Positions 24,575 to 38,200 of a stretch of DNA of 64,000 nt are shown here, one piece after another. The position numbers were made by a program, and so were the translations under genes. Position 1 is the stretch's first letter, and each line of letters opens with the position of its first letter. The stretch covers positions 3,162,001 through 3,226,000 of the forward strand of contig CM082595.2 of NCBI GenBank assembly GCA_040954595.2, read 5' to 3'. This stretch comes from Balanoglossus misakiensis. Its lineage: Eukaryota; Hemichordata. The notes below the pieces were generated by a model. It made no database searches. It saw only the letters and a list, made by a program, of their open reading frames with translations, and was not told the DNA's origin.

Positions 24575-25040
24575 TTTCTTTGTCAGTCTTTTGGTATCTG
24601 AGTTTGTGTATATTAAACTTGAAAGGAGTTTAAAGGAAGTATATAAGATGTGTAATGCATGATGATATTTAGAGTGTGAGCATTGTGCCATCAGGCGCTA
24701 CATATGGGGCAGGGAAGACTCACTCTTTTTGAAACATTTTACAATATGACTTCTTCATTATACACATGTAAAAAAACTTTATTGTTGGACTCTGTTTTCA
24801 AACATTCACATCAAAATCAGGATTCTGTTTTTAAGTATTTTACAGCTGTTTATTGTAAATGAAAAATAAACACAAGAATCAAAAGTACAAATGTATATTA
24901 CACAAGGACATCTCTGAAACGTACACATTGATATATTTCAATTCTAGTTGAAAATAATAGCTGCATTTGAAATATTTTGATTTATAGAAAGTGCATGTAT
25001 TGTTGTAATAGATACATATTCGGATCTTAACTTGAATAAA
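24575..25040 (+). other. 3' UTR of the tetraspan gene
   Basis: Non-coding AT-rich DNA after the stop codon, with AATAAA at 24865-24870 and again at 25035-25040. Either could end the transcript. Confidence 0.5.
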
Positions 25041-25117
25041 CCCTTACGTTCAACCCTCAAAATTAAACCTGTTTATAGACTAATTATTTGCAGCTAAAAC
25101 AAAACCCTGTTACATGA

Positions 25118-26259
25118 TTTTATTTCCCAATACACACCAGGTTGTATCCTGCACACCCTCACTGGGAAAATAGGATGGCCAATGGCAAAGTCTAATCATG
25201 TTGGGTGCCATATTGCTCAATATCATAATTGAAATTTTGATCAACATTTACTCTTGTATGTATCCTACAAATGATTTCTACGAGACATTTACAAAACTTA
25301 AATCTGTTGTGATTTTTTTTACAAAGCTCTGAAAAAACTGGTACTCTTGCAAAATACGACAAAACTGGTTCTTATACTTCATTATGAAGAAAAAATTATT
25401 TTATACAGTATCTACAATTTTTAACTCAAATATTCTCTTACTGCTATTAGCATTAAAGATTTTAAATTTTGTCTAAATTTTTTCACTGGCTTTAAGAAGG
25501 ATCAAGGAATACCATAGACTCTATGGAAATATGCTAAAACAAAAATAACAGCTTTTATGATAACTTGAAGATGGTTAAGAAAACCTCACAGCATCGTTTT
25601 TATGCAATAGCTCCCCTCTTCAAAGAATGGTCTAAACTCACATACACAATCCCGAGTTTTCCCACATGTATCGACGGGACATTCCATTTCTCAAGAGAGG
25701 GAACGCAGAGGGCAATGTGGTGGTGGGGGTTGTACTATCCATTACTGGTTCATTCCAGACACTTGGAAAAGCCAGCTACTGGTCCAGCAATAGTACTCAC
25801 TCCCCCATCTCAGACACTTATCTCTGTGTTCCCTCTCAGAAATTATACTTACCAACCTGAAGTTAGTTATCAACTAATATTTCATTTGTATTGCTTAAGG
25901 CTTTCAGGTTGTCTTATTGTTTACAGTATTCAGTAAAATTGCTTGCTAAGAAAATGTGGATTTTGAAAACAAATAGTTGAAGTAATTTTTTGGCCTGGAA
26001 ATTCTAATGTGTAAAAGTTTACTAGGAATATTTACATTCAAACTTTTAACATCAGAAAGAGAGAGATCTATATGACACTTCAGATATGATCAAGGGCAGG
26101 GTTTTAATAAAAAAACATAAACCCTAAAATATATACAAGTATCCAATATAAATTTCTCTCTTAGTACTGCACAGCCAAAGGGATGTCTGACCTATCAACA
26201 GCGATGAAATCACCTCTTTGTAAAGGAAATGGCAGAAACCATTCAAAGTACAGGGGTGT
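25118..26259 (-). other. 3' UTR of FHAD1
   Basis: Minus-strand DNA after the FHAD1 stop codon has no conserved exon. A minus-strand AATAAA (plus-strand 25118-25123) is the best candidate signal, which would bring the convergent FHAD1 and tetraspan transcripts within about 100 bases of each other. The end is an estimate. Confidence 0.4.
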
Positions 26260-29200
26260 TTACGAGAGACTGTTGTGAGTCTGTTCAACAGTTGACGTTG
26301 TGTGCCATTCAATTCTACCAGGCTACAATACAAAGAATAGATTAAACATTAGGATTTTGATAAATCATGATCTTTTTTTCACACAATGTACAATATTGTA
26401 CAAAAAATCTTAAAAGCGTACAATTCATTTCTCATCACAGTGTCATTTAGTTTAGAAAGTTTTCCTTAATACACAAGTGCTATAGTGAGAATTTTTTCAT
26501 AAGCATATGCGAAACATAAATATATACATACATATATATATTTATTCAGTACTTACAGAACAGAATACAAAGAAAAATATACGCAGCAAAGGGAATAGAC
26601 AACTCAATGCTAAGAAAAAAAATGTACAGTCCATAAAGCAAGCAGAATTACAAGCACAGAAAGTATCATTTCATTCAAAAAATTTCGAGCATCAAAAATT
26701 TCAAATATGCTTAAAATATACCTTTTTTGTCAAAACTTGATTCTGACTTTCTTGGAATGATTTTGTTTGTCAAGTATATTACAAAACTTCATCTTACAAA
26801 GGTGCAAATATATTTATTTGCTTTCTCAAGTCCAGCTCTAGAAGGAACTGTTTCTGACTATGTCAGAACATGACAGCACTAGTCATGCATTTGAAAAGAT
26901 ACATCCCTGAAGCAGTTAGCGGTGGATCACCCCTCGATACGTTGCCAAGTGGTCTATTCCACCACATAAAGGTATATCACTGGAGCGACACACTGTGAAC
27001 ATCAGGGGTGACAGCTTAGCAGTAGAAGGTAGCGTTTGCTCATGAGTTAGCGATGAATATTTACAAAAAATGCGAGCAGAGAGCTGAGGTTAAAGCTTGT
27101 CAGATGAAGATGGTCTTCTTACCGAGGTTATACTGTTTTCAAGATTGATAAGTCGTGCTGTCGTGTCACAAAGCTGCTGATCTTTGGAAGTGAGTTCCTG
27201 AAAGTTGAAGGAGAAAACGGTAAGTTGAAGTACATTCATATTTCCTGCAAAAATAAATAAACCTCACTGCACGTCTTTATCTAAAGGTAAAACAATACAT
27301 TGTTCCTGGTGTTAATTTGTAAGTAGGTACCTCGATATTCATGTCATTGCCAAATTGCTAATTGCCAAGGTGGGACCATACTGTACTGTACTGTTATGTA
27401 CTGTACTGTGCTGCACTGTAATGTGATGTACTGTGTATTGTTGTGTTGTGTTGTGTTGAAAATAGAAAATAGTGATTACCCATAATAACATAATGCTTTT
27501 TTAAATGTTGAACTGACAACAGTTACAGAGTACTTACTGTTTTAAGACTTTCAATTTCGTAGCTTTTCCTTATCATTTTATCCTTTTGTGCGTCTTTCTT
27601 CTTTTTGTCTTTCTTGGGTGCCAGTTCATCTTCGTAACATTTATGTCTTGGCCAAGTTTTGAGGTTCTTTTCATCCTTCTCCATGTGGTATGTCTGGAAT
27701 ATACAATAAAAGTACATTTGTAACAAATCTCCAGTTAAAATATTCACATCTATAATGTAACTAGAGAACATCATTAGTCTAATTCTATGGTGTGCTGAGT
27801 CAAACCATAGGTTTGGCAAAGCTGCATGTTACATTGTTCCCATTATAGTCAAACCTAATTGTCAGGGCATGTAGGCTACTATAGGCCAACTGCATGGCTA
27901 TTAGAACCTTTGGTACAAGCACCCAGGATCCAGATTGAAGATTATCGCCCAACAAAGTAAAATCTCCATACCTTTTTATTCTTAATGGCGCCATTCAACC
28001 TCTTCTCTTGTTCGAGTGTTTCTCGTGTTCTTCGCAGAGTCTCTCGTAGATATTGGTTTTCCTCTACACGGCTGCGTACATCTGTCTGTAATACATAAGC
28101 CATAAGAACCACATGTCAATCATTTCTTAAAATGATATTTGCTAGCAGAAAGGTCAATGGCAGCCCCTCTAAACTGAATAGAAATTCAGCAACAGGCAGA
28201 GAAAAGTACAGTACAAATGTTCAACCACTTACTCAACAAACTCACTGGTGACTAAAGAAAATTGTCCACACTATACGTAAAGGCATAGGGCTGACTCAGA
28301 TTATTAAAGCAAAGACCACCCTCTTTCATTGCAGTCTCTTATGACAGACGTACCGCAAGATTCTCCACTTGAAAGGCCTTGTCATTCGCCTCATGTTCAG
28401 CTTGCCTCAGCCTTGCCAGATCCTTCTCGTAGTCTTGAAGCAAGGCATCTTTCCTGTCCAGTCTCTGGTGCAACACACGGAGACGACTAACCATCAACTC
28501 TATGGACTTCTCCCGCTCCCTGTTCAGACGTTCGCGCTCGTCGCGTGGTAGATGAGTGACCGACCTAAGTCCATGGATCTCCCCAAGGTCCAATTGGTTG
28601 GCAATCGCCTTGGCCAGTTCAAGGTACTGAAGGAAATAAAGAAAATGATAAAACAGGCTGAAATTTTAATTCCCACATATCATTATATGCTAACAGATAG
28701 ATGAATTCGACCATGCATGTAAATTAGTCAACCTCAGTAAAAATAAATATAAGTACAAGTATTGCATATGATGTATGTTTAAATTTGCATTCAGAAATGC
28801 ATTTCCTTGATTGCATATTTCATAAGCACACTTCATTGGAGAAAAAAACTATAATATAAAACAAACTTACAGATTTTTCACTCTCTGCCAGAGCTTCTTG
28901 AGTTTCAATGCGTGCGCTCCTTTCAATGGCAGAATCAGACACCGAGGGTGGTATCTGCCCACGAGCTTCGGCGACCTTCTGCTCCAACAGGGCGTCCTGC
29001 AGATTAATGCTGCCGTCTGTGAGAGATGCTTGTTGGGCACGCATCTCGGCCAGCTCTTTCTTCAGAAGAACAACCTGCTGCAAGGCTTGGTCGTGATTTG
29101 GAACTGGAAATGATGAGGGAATTGAATTAGAGTATTACACATCAATTAAAGCTCCATTAGCTGTAACTTCAGTATTTTTGTCTTGTGTATCTATAGCAGT

Positions 29201-32200
29201 TTCTTGTTCAAATTCCTGAAACATGATAAAATGCCTAGCATTTGGCCTATCAACACGACATTTTATATGTATAAACAGCATTGTTATTGTTATTTCCAAG
29301 GTGATGCATGAAACTGACAACTACTGACGGTTCATCATGTATTAAGTGTGCATCACTTGGCCGGTCTAAAGGGGGTGGAAGGCGGTAGTACTCACTTGGT
29401 GGTCTCGACTGCTCCAAACCCTTGATTCTGGATCGGAGCTCAGCAAGAGCTTCTCTCTGTCGGCTAATGACTTGTTCGTGTCTCTCTCCGCGACACTGTG
29501 CACCAACTGATGCCATTTCACCTGCAATGAGACCCTGTAAACACAAAAACAGTTCAGGGTAAATTTGGTGTTGTCTTTCCTGATTTCAATTACCTAACTC
29601 TCATGTTTGTTGTACACAACAGCACAGTTCAGTTGTGACGCGCTTAGACTCTCTCACAGCCCCTCTTGCCACCTATGCAGGCTTATGGTCTGATTGCATG
29701 TGTGTCCGGTGAGAGAGGTTGGCCACACAACACCACACGGTGCTTCTCCTTTGCTGAATGGTCGAGGTCGCGTCAGTGTACAACATGTATAGAGCATTAG
29801 GGCTGTGAGAGAGTCTATGTCACTCTACAAATACCCAAAGTTGAAAATAATCCATTGTACTCACTTCCTGTTCCTTGGCAGCTGACGATTGTCGTTGCAC
29901 TTCCTCCTCTGACAGCAATCTACTCTGTAATTGCACGATTTCCTCCGATTTGGCCGCCAGTTCTGATTTCAACTTCTCCACGACCAGGCTCTCAGCCCTG
30001 GAAAAGAGGAACAAAAAATAATCAATTACTGACTAGAAAACAGGGAATGAAAACAATCAAAATGGAATCAAGATATCTAAATTGCACAGATTGACGAACG
30101 CTGGGAATAGTTATGGCAAATTTGTTTTGAACCAAAGAACCAAAAGTCTGCAATCTACTTTTACGACAAGTCACACTCTGAGGCCATAAAACCTGTCTGG
30201 TGTATCAGACCCTTGAATAAAGCTATAAACAAATACAGACAGCCACTGGATACCTGCCAGACGTTGAATCCTTACCTGAGCTCGTCCTGATACTTCTTGA
30301 CCTCTGCCGACTGTTTGTCGACCAACTCAGAGAGTTTCGCCATCTGCTGGCGTTGAGTTGTGAGTTCCGACTCCATATCTTTGATGAGCGTGCGGTTGCC
30401 CTCGATCTCTTGTTTCTGGTGCTCGCTCAGTTCCCCTGCGACAACAAGAAACACACGGTGTCAGATCTCAGTCGATAAAATCAATATGGAAATCAAGCGA
30501 GCGAACAAGAGCTCCACAATGAACAATGAAGACAACATAATGCCTGCTTAGTGACAAGAAAGCCACCCTAAACATCCTTGTACTGTTGAATAGTCCCATT
30601 GTACCACATTGTTTGTGAGGCCCTGAAACTCCAAAGAAGGGGTGTGCAGTGCTAGTGTTATGAAGTATGCGCAAATCAGAACTTGTATACTGGTAATCTC
30701 ATTACAGGAACTTGAGACTGAGTCTCTCAATAGTCTAGTATTTCACTTGATGTATACTTCTTTCTGCCACCAGAGTTAAAACAAACACATTTCATTCTCA
30801 ATTTCCACTAACCCATCCCTGATTCAGTCATCCGAGGACTCTCAAACAATGACAAACAATGGGGTATGTTGTCACCCCTATTGCATGTTACATAGACTCT
30901 CCCGACAATGTAACCTCTACCACTTTATAGAAAGAACAGGTACCTGTCATATCTGAAAGTCTGGCCGAGGCACCGGCTAAGTCTCGCCGCAATCCTAAGA
31001 TGACATCTTGTTGGTCTTGGATTTCTTTCTTATAATCTGCAGTCTCTCGCCTGTAAGATACAGAAATGATGGTTTGAGAATGTGAACTTTGAATGTGTGG
31101 CATGTAAATTTGCTGCTAAAATAGATCTCTCATTTCTACAACTTTTGGTTGACTCCATACTGGTGATATCACAATATACACAACAGCTATGTAATCATAC
31201 CAAGACAAATACTGTTACATAGATACATAGATACATATTCACAAATACAATAACAAATACACACGTGTAAAGACAGTACAGATATATCTAACTTACCTGA
31301 GTACTTGTACCAGCTGCTCCAAAGCCTGTACATCAGGGCCTGCCTGTACAACCACTGGTTTGGGAGCAATCACTGGTTTGGGCGGCAGCGCCGGCTTGGA
31401 CCTTAATCTCTCGATCTCCTCCAGAAATTCCTTCTTCTGATCCTCCATCTCCTTCTGATGCTGCGTCACCTTCAATAACCTCTCCTCCATTGCCACTATG
31501 GTAACAGCGTGCTGCCGGACCTGTTCCTTGTAGGAGGCGATTTCTGTGTAGTGGGAGTGTTTCTCCTGCTCGTGTTGGTCGCGTAATTCTTTCATCTCGT
31601 CTTTGAACTTGATCTCTTCGTTCAGCAGCTCCTCTTTCAGTTTGGATTCTCGTTGTCGCATTTCTTCCATCTGAGCTTCGATATCCTGGACAACCTTCAT
31701 GTGTTCGTGGTCTTGCACGCCTCGCTCAGAGATTGCCTGGAATGAATAGAGTCCCCAATAGATTATTTTCTTCTCATCACGAGATCTCCACAAGACTTGG
31801 TTAATTACCATAGCAATGGGTTACTAGCCAAGTAATACAAGTCAAACTTTGCATGAAACTAGACTAGGTGCAGAGTTAAACAAAACTTGTAACTTTTGTG
31901 CTGTTTAACAAGATGGACAATCTGTTACCACTCCTTTGACCATACCAAGCCTTGGCGATACAGATAAAAACTTTAAAACCAGCCCAACCACATTTTGAAA
32001 TTGTTGAATGGTTTTTACCTCTCTCATTTCATCGATAGTTTTCAGTAAATCATCACGCTTGCCCTTCTCTGCCTGTACAGCCTCCTCTCGTTTCTGAATC
32101 TCCGCCTGGCGCACCTCTTCGATAACTTGGTGCAGTTTTTGATCAGCTACATCAGAAAAAACATAAAGAGAAACATTAATGAAACAACACACACTAATAA

Positions 32201-35200
32201 AACATGCAGGAATTATTGTATTTTCACTCGTGCATGCGAGATTCGCGATGGGTTTATTTGTATATCTCACTCACATTCAGCCTTGGCCTTCTCGACGGCG
32301 TCGATAATCTGCATCTCGTATTCCCGTTTGACGTCGCTGATCCTGCTGTTCATTTCAGATCGCACTTCCTGTTCGATGGTGGTCAGTTTCAGTTTGATGT
32401 CCTCTTTCTCCTTGGCTTCGCTCTCAAGTCTGACGTGTAAGTTTTCTATGTATTTGGCTGGAGCTGTCAATCAAACATATCAATCAATCAGAACAGCCAT
32501 CATATGAGCCAATACCTTAATACATGTCTTCCCATCAGATCCTTGTAACCCAACTGTTCATTGGATTGGATTGGATTTACCTTGACCAGAAGATTTGACA
32601 CTAAATCCACACTGCTCCAAGGAGTCCTCGATTTCCTGTTGCCACGACAACTCTTGATTCAAGATAGTATGGAGCCCATCTTTGATCCATTGCTGGGACT
32701 CATCCACTGTCAGTGACTGCAGCATCTTCAGTTCTTGTTTAATGCTTCCTCCGTTGTGGCCTCCATTCAGGCGATTCTAAAACCAATCAAAGGAAAAAAA
32801 GTTTTATTCAGAAAGGTTTAGATCATTTTTCTATTCCTGGCAGATTTCAAGAAAAACGAACAAAGTACATGTACGTCAGATTATGAACAATCCAAAATTA
32901 GCTGTACAAACCAAAGTGTGTTTTCACTCAATTATGAGTATCAAAGTATCAAACAATATTTTAACCCTTTCACTCCTAATTTTCTATACATTGGTTTTCT
33001 CATCAGTGAAAACAAAAGGGTCGAACCATAATTAGTTAATGAAAGGGGTGAGTAGCATCACAGACTACATACCTTGGCTGCATCCAGATATTGTTTCAGA
33101 GCTTTGGCACTCTTGTTGGAATCCTTCTTGGATGTCTCCTGGATCTTGATGGTGTCCTTCAGCTCTCTCACTCTGTTCCGGGCATCCGATCGGTCGTCGA
33201 TCAGCAGCTTGATGGTGTCGATGAGTTCGTCGTCGCTGACGTCTTCCAGAACGTCCGGAGCTTTGATTCCGGGGGCGCAGAACGTCTGCTGAACAACTCG
33301 ATTGCGGAATCTGTCCAACTGTAATGGGAAGCACAATATAATTAATTATCACATTTTATCATGACCCTATGGGGCCTAACTTATCTGCATAAAGGCCACC
33401 TTGGTACATACAAATTTGCTAAAGACACCCTAGCAAACCAATGAGAAATCATAGGATCATTCTATAAGCACTGCATGTTTGTATTTACTTACTCTTTTCT
33501 TTGCTTGTTCCAAGTCCACTTTGACTAATCTCTCTGCTCTCTGGACATCAAGGAACTGAGACTTGGCATGTTCCACTTCTGCTCGAATTTTATCTTCAAG
33601 CTGTCAATCAAGAGTGTCAGATGAAGTATAACTTATGAGGAAAGACCACCTATGTGACTTGCATTTTTTTTATTTGAGACCACCTAGGCCCACTTTTTTT
33701 TCTGTTTGAATTGGCCCGTTTTGCAATTAAAGTATCAGGAAACTCACCTCTTTTTCTTCTGTTAACTTCAGTTTGAGACTTTCAATCTCATCTTTGTAGG
33801 TTACCATGGTCTCCAGCTGCTCTGCAATTTTGTTTTCTGCACCTTTCAGTTTCTGGATTAAAAAGGCAAAAGTGCAAATTATTACATATCTGGGTCGTGT
33901 TACGCTCATACAATAGTACACATGTCTATGATTCTCTGACATATAAGATTGATGAGAGGGCAAACTTACATGTTTCAAACTGATGAGGTCTTTCTCCCTC
34001 GACTGCAATTCTTCTTCGTGTCTCTTGTTTTCCTTCATACGTGAAAACTACAACAAAACAAGCATATCATAAACATTGCCCAGTCAGTAAACAATCTTCC
34101 ACAATTACACTAAGTTCAGAGCCTACATGCTGGTGATAAAACAACACAGAGGATTCTCATCAAAGTAGAAATAAAAAAAGAAATTAAAACGGAAGAGAGA
34201 CATACGCAAGGTGCACGCAAGTTGCAAAATTCATAACAGCAAACTTTCAAGTCACATGGCAAAGTGGAGATGTCGCACGACATTCCAGCATAACTGTCAC
34301 ATGGTATCTGTCAGTAGTCACCTGACACGCAACTCTGGTCATGTGACTAATGTCAGATATCACGTGACAATCCTGAATGCACATCCATGCAAACTTAAAA
34401 TACTGCGAGTTACTCTTGCATGTCAAAAAACATCTACCAGATTTTAAAAAAAAGTGAAAAATAAAAATACAATTTTGCCCCAAAACCTTCAAAACTTAGC
34501 ATTATCACCAGCATGCAAGATAGATAAGGTTTGTTTGTTTGTGCACTTGACTTGACTTTAGGGTGAGAGTTCTCGACTGAACTGATTGTACAACAAACCT
34601 TGATCTCAACTTCCAAAGATGTGATCTGGGCAGAAACAAAGACATTCAATCAATGTGAGTTCAAACACTGCACAGGTACACAGACAAGGTGCAAATTACT
34701 TTTAACACAGTTTCCTCATGCATTATTATCATTTACCAAAACAGGTGCTCACCGTTATATGTTAGTAGACATTGATCAGTGCAGTGCAGGTACATACATG
34801 CAGAAAATAATCAAAACAACTGTTATAAAAAATACTAGAAATATGTGTACTTTGTAGTAATAAATTTTGTGCCAACTATTCATTGTCTATTTTGTTTTAA
34901 AATAGTTAAATTTGGTCTTACGATATTTTACAAATTTAGATTGTACTGTCATTTTCTTACTATCATTTGCGTAAAGATTACCAGTATTTACATACCAGTA
35001 CTTTGGATAAATGAATTAATCCATCCTTCCTTCAAACTTGGAAACTTCCAAACACTCTACAAAGTTGTTTTTGCATGGAAATGATTTTACAGCGGCTTTT
35101 GTAAGTGGCAATGTTAGTTATTTATGTTGGTGACTGTGACACAATAAAGACGCATGCAGACACACACACGCAAGTTACTAAGATAAGTGTTAAAACCAAT

Positions 35201-38200
35201 ACAGAATAGTGAACAAAACGCAACGCATGCTATTGACATTCAAATCAGTTTTGGTATCACTACCATTAGACGCAAGATGGAAGATGGTAATGGTGAATTT
35301 GATGAGAAGAGCAATGTGACAAGTTATTATAACGATCCACTTTTGTTGCTTTGATACCTCTACTAACACTTTTGTTTATTTCAAATTAATTGCTCCATTC
35401 TGAGAAGTATGGCGCACACAATGTCAATGATGAGTCGTATTGATGAAGCAGAAAGCACATGGCTTGGGTCAGAGGTTAGGGGTTAAAGGGTACATGCACG
35501 ATTGTGATGGAAAAGCCAGAACAGGTTTGATTTTTTCTTCTGCAAAAAGTTCAAACCAATACAACTGACTTCTGCAGAACAGGAACCAACTGGGTTAATG
35601 GGGTCTGGGAGGTCAGAAAATTGGTTATAGTTTGGGACAACATTTGTCAGGGTAGTAAAGGATAACATAGGAAATCTTGTGCAGCTTGTCTCGACACTGA
35701 ATTGACACATCCAAACCATCCCTTGATTGCTGTAAAATGGAATAACTCTGTGCAGACCAACAGCGGGGTGATTCTAAGTTACAATGATCATGGGGGTGGT
35801 CAGGATGGCAGAACACACATTGAGAGGGGTAAATGTTTGCCCCTAATGGTAGATATCCCAAGACTTATTAAACAGTGCAGTAGTGTGTATTGGTCTTAAC
35901 CGGTTACCTTAGCTGTCATCGCAGACATAGACACATCTTTCTCTCTGATTTCTCTCTTCAGTTTGTCAATCTCTCCTTTCAGACGATTGATCGAGGAATC
36001 CTTGTTGGACACATCCCTCTGTAGCGTGTTCACCAGACTCTGGCTTGTGGTCTTCTCGCGTGTCTTCCTCTCCACTTCTTGTTTGAGGGTTGTCAGTTCG
36101 CGCTCGCGCTCTAAGAGCACGCTACGGAGGATTGCTGGGTTCTCGTTGGGGTCTTGACTATCAAGTCGCATCTTACCCATCTGGGAATGAGGGGGGACAA
36201 AGAGACATTATCAGTGACGTAAAAAATCACACACAAAACCTTAATGTCATCTCCTCTTCAAATGAACATACAAGACTGATTTCTTCTTTGAACTAGTGAT
36301 GTCCGAAAGCTACTGATTGGCTGGCTTGTGCTATAAACAACCAATGACATTCATTTAGTGCTCAAAACAACCAAATTAATTATGTAAAAAACTCAACACC
36401 AGGTGCTGAACCCTTAACATGCAAATTTTACCTGCTCTCTTAGTGCATGGATTTCCAACTTCTTCGAAGCAATCTCACTCTCCAGCAGAGCCAGTTTTTG
36501 TTTCAGATCAACGCTCTCTTGACTCCCCTTGCGATCCACCTGCCCCAGTTCTTGCTGCAGTTCCTGGATCTCGTCACGCAGGGCTGTGATCACTGTGTCT
36601 TTGCGGTTGGACTCAGCCTCGAAGACTGCCAATCGGCTGATCTCATCTCCCATACGCTGAAGACGCTGTTCCTGTAAACAGAATTAAAAAAGAAATATGC
36701 TCTTAAATCTTTCATATATTATTTGAACACAGTCAATCAAGTGCAGTCTTTCACTTGAGATCTTCTGTTGCCATGCACTCACACACACACACAAGCTGCC
36801 AGTGGTTGCTAGGGGCTAGATGTGGTAGCTTTAGTGTCTGATGTTAGTACGCAAGTACACCCAGATAGGCAGACAAACACACACAACTGTGATTGTGGTT
36901 ATATTTCCATTGTTGAAATATATCACACAGATTGACATGCAAATACAATTTCTTTGTATTAATGTTTACTGTACAAGTTTAAGTACCACGTTCAGGCAAT
37001 AAGTCACCTTTTATGCAGAAGTTCAACTGTCATGATTCTGAGGTGTGTTTGAACGTATCCTACCACATCACAAAGACCACTGTGTGTATGGCCAAAGAGT
37101 GTCTCCTTAGAGGCTTCAAAAATTATGTGTGAAAATTGTGTGAGTAAAAAGATATCTTTATCGAGCAGAAACAGCTGCAATTATGCTGTTAAAATAAAAA
37201 CACATGACCCAGGCATGTGTTTTAATGTTTCTACCCTAAGGAGGAATGTTATCTTCTACTTTTACAGGATTGGTCCACTTTCCTATGTTAAAGTTGGTCC
37301 TCTATAAAGGGTAATGGGGTGAGAGGATTAGGACAGAAAGGGTTTATGTGCAAGTTATATGCCAGGCAGGGAACTGGATAGATGGTATACCTCGAAGGTT
37401 GTTTGTGGCTGGGTTGATATCATCTCTGTTCTACGGAAACCTGCTTTCTGTTTCTCTAGCTCTGAGAACTTCTGAAGTCTCTCGATCTCCACGAGCATTT
37501 TGTCGATCGTTTCCTGTTTCTCCGTGATTTCTCGCTGTTGAGATTCGCGCTGTGTCGCGTGGTTCTGAATGGTTCTCTTGAAGCGTTCGATTTCGCTTCG
37601 GAGTACGACCACCTCCTGGTCTTTCCTCTTGGGATCTTGTCCCCCTCCCTGGGGTTTCGGTGGCGGGGGCGGTTTAACATGCCAAGCGACCGGCTTGGTT
37701 TGTTTCATCTGGTGTAGTAATGACACATGTACTACAGTCAGTGGAGACTCATGAAAAATTTCATATTCCTAAAGTTTTAAGTTTTAATTTTTGTGATAAC
37801 ACTATATCATGTCGCAAAATCGAGTAGAGTTGGAATCGTTTGCCCTCTGATATTCCATTAGATTTTACATTCGCCTGAATTTAATGTGAAAATCTCAATC
37901 ACGTTCGATGTTTAAGTAGCTTAGTCTATGTTATATAAGTTAAGGCAGATTTTATTGTTTGCCAGTTTTACAGAAATGCCGATGCATAAAAATGAAAATT
38001 TTCATAACCTGCTGTTTTAGCGCTTCAATTTCACCCTGCTTCATGGTCATTTCGTTTTCCAACGTGCTCAGTTGCTGTTCCACCATATCTCGCATTCGTT
38101 GCCGGTCCCTCTGCTCTTGGATGAGTCTCTGCACATCATCCTGACTGGGTCCGCTAACCGAAGTCGCATGTCTCCCTTGTCCGAACAGAGGTTCCTCAAG

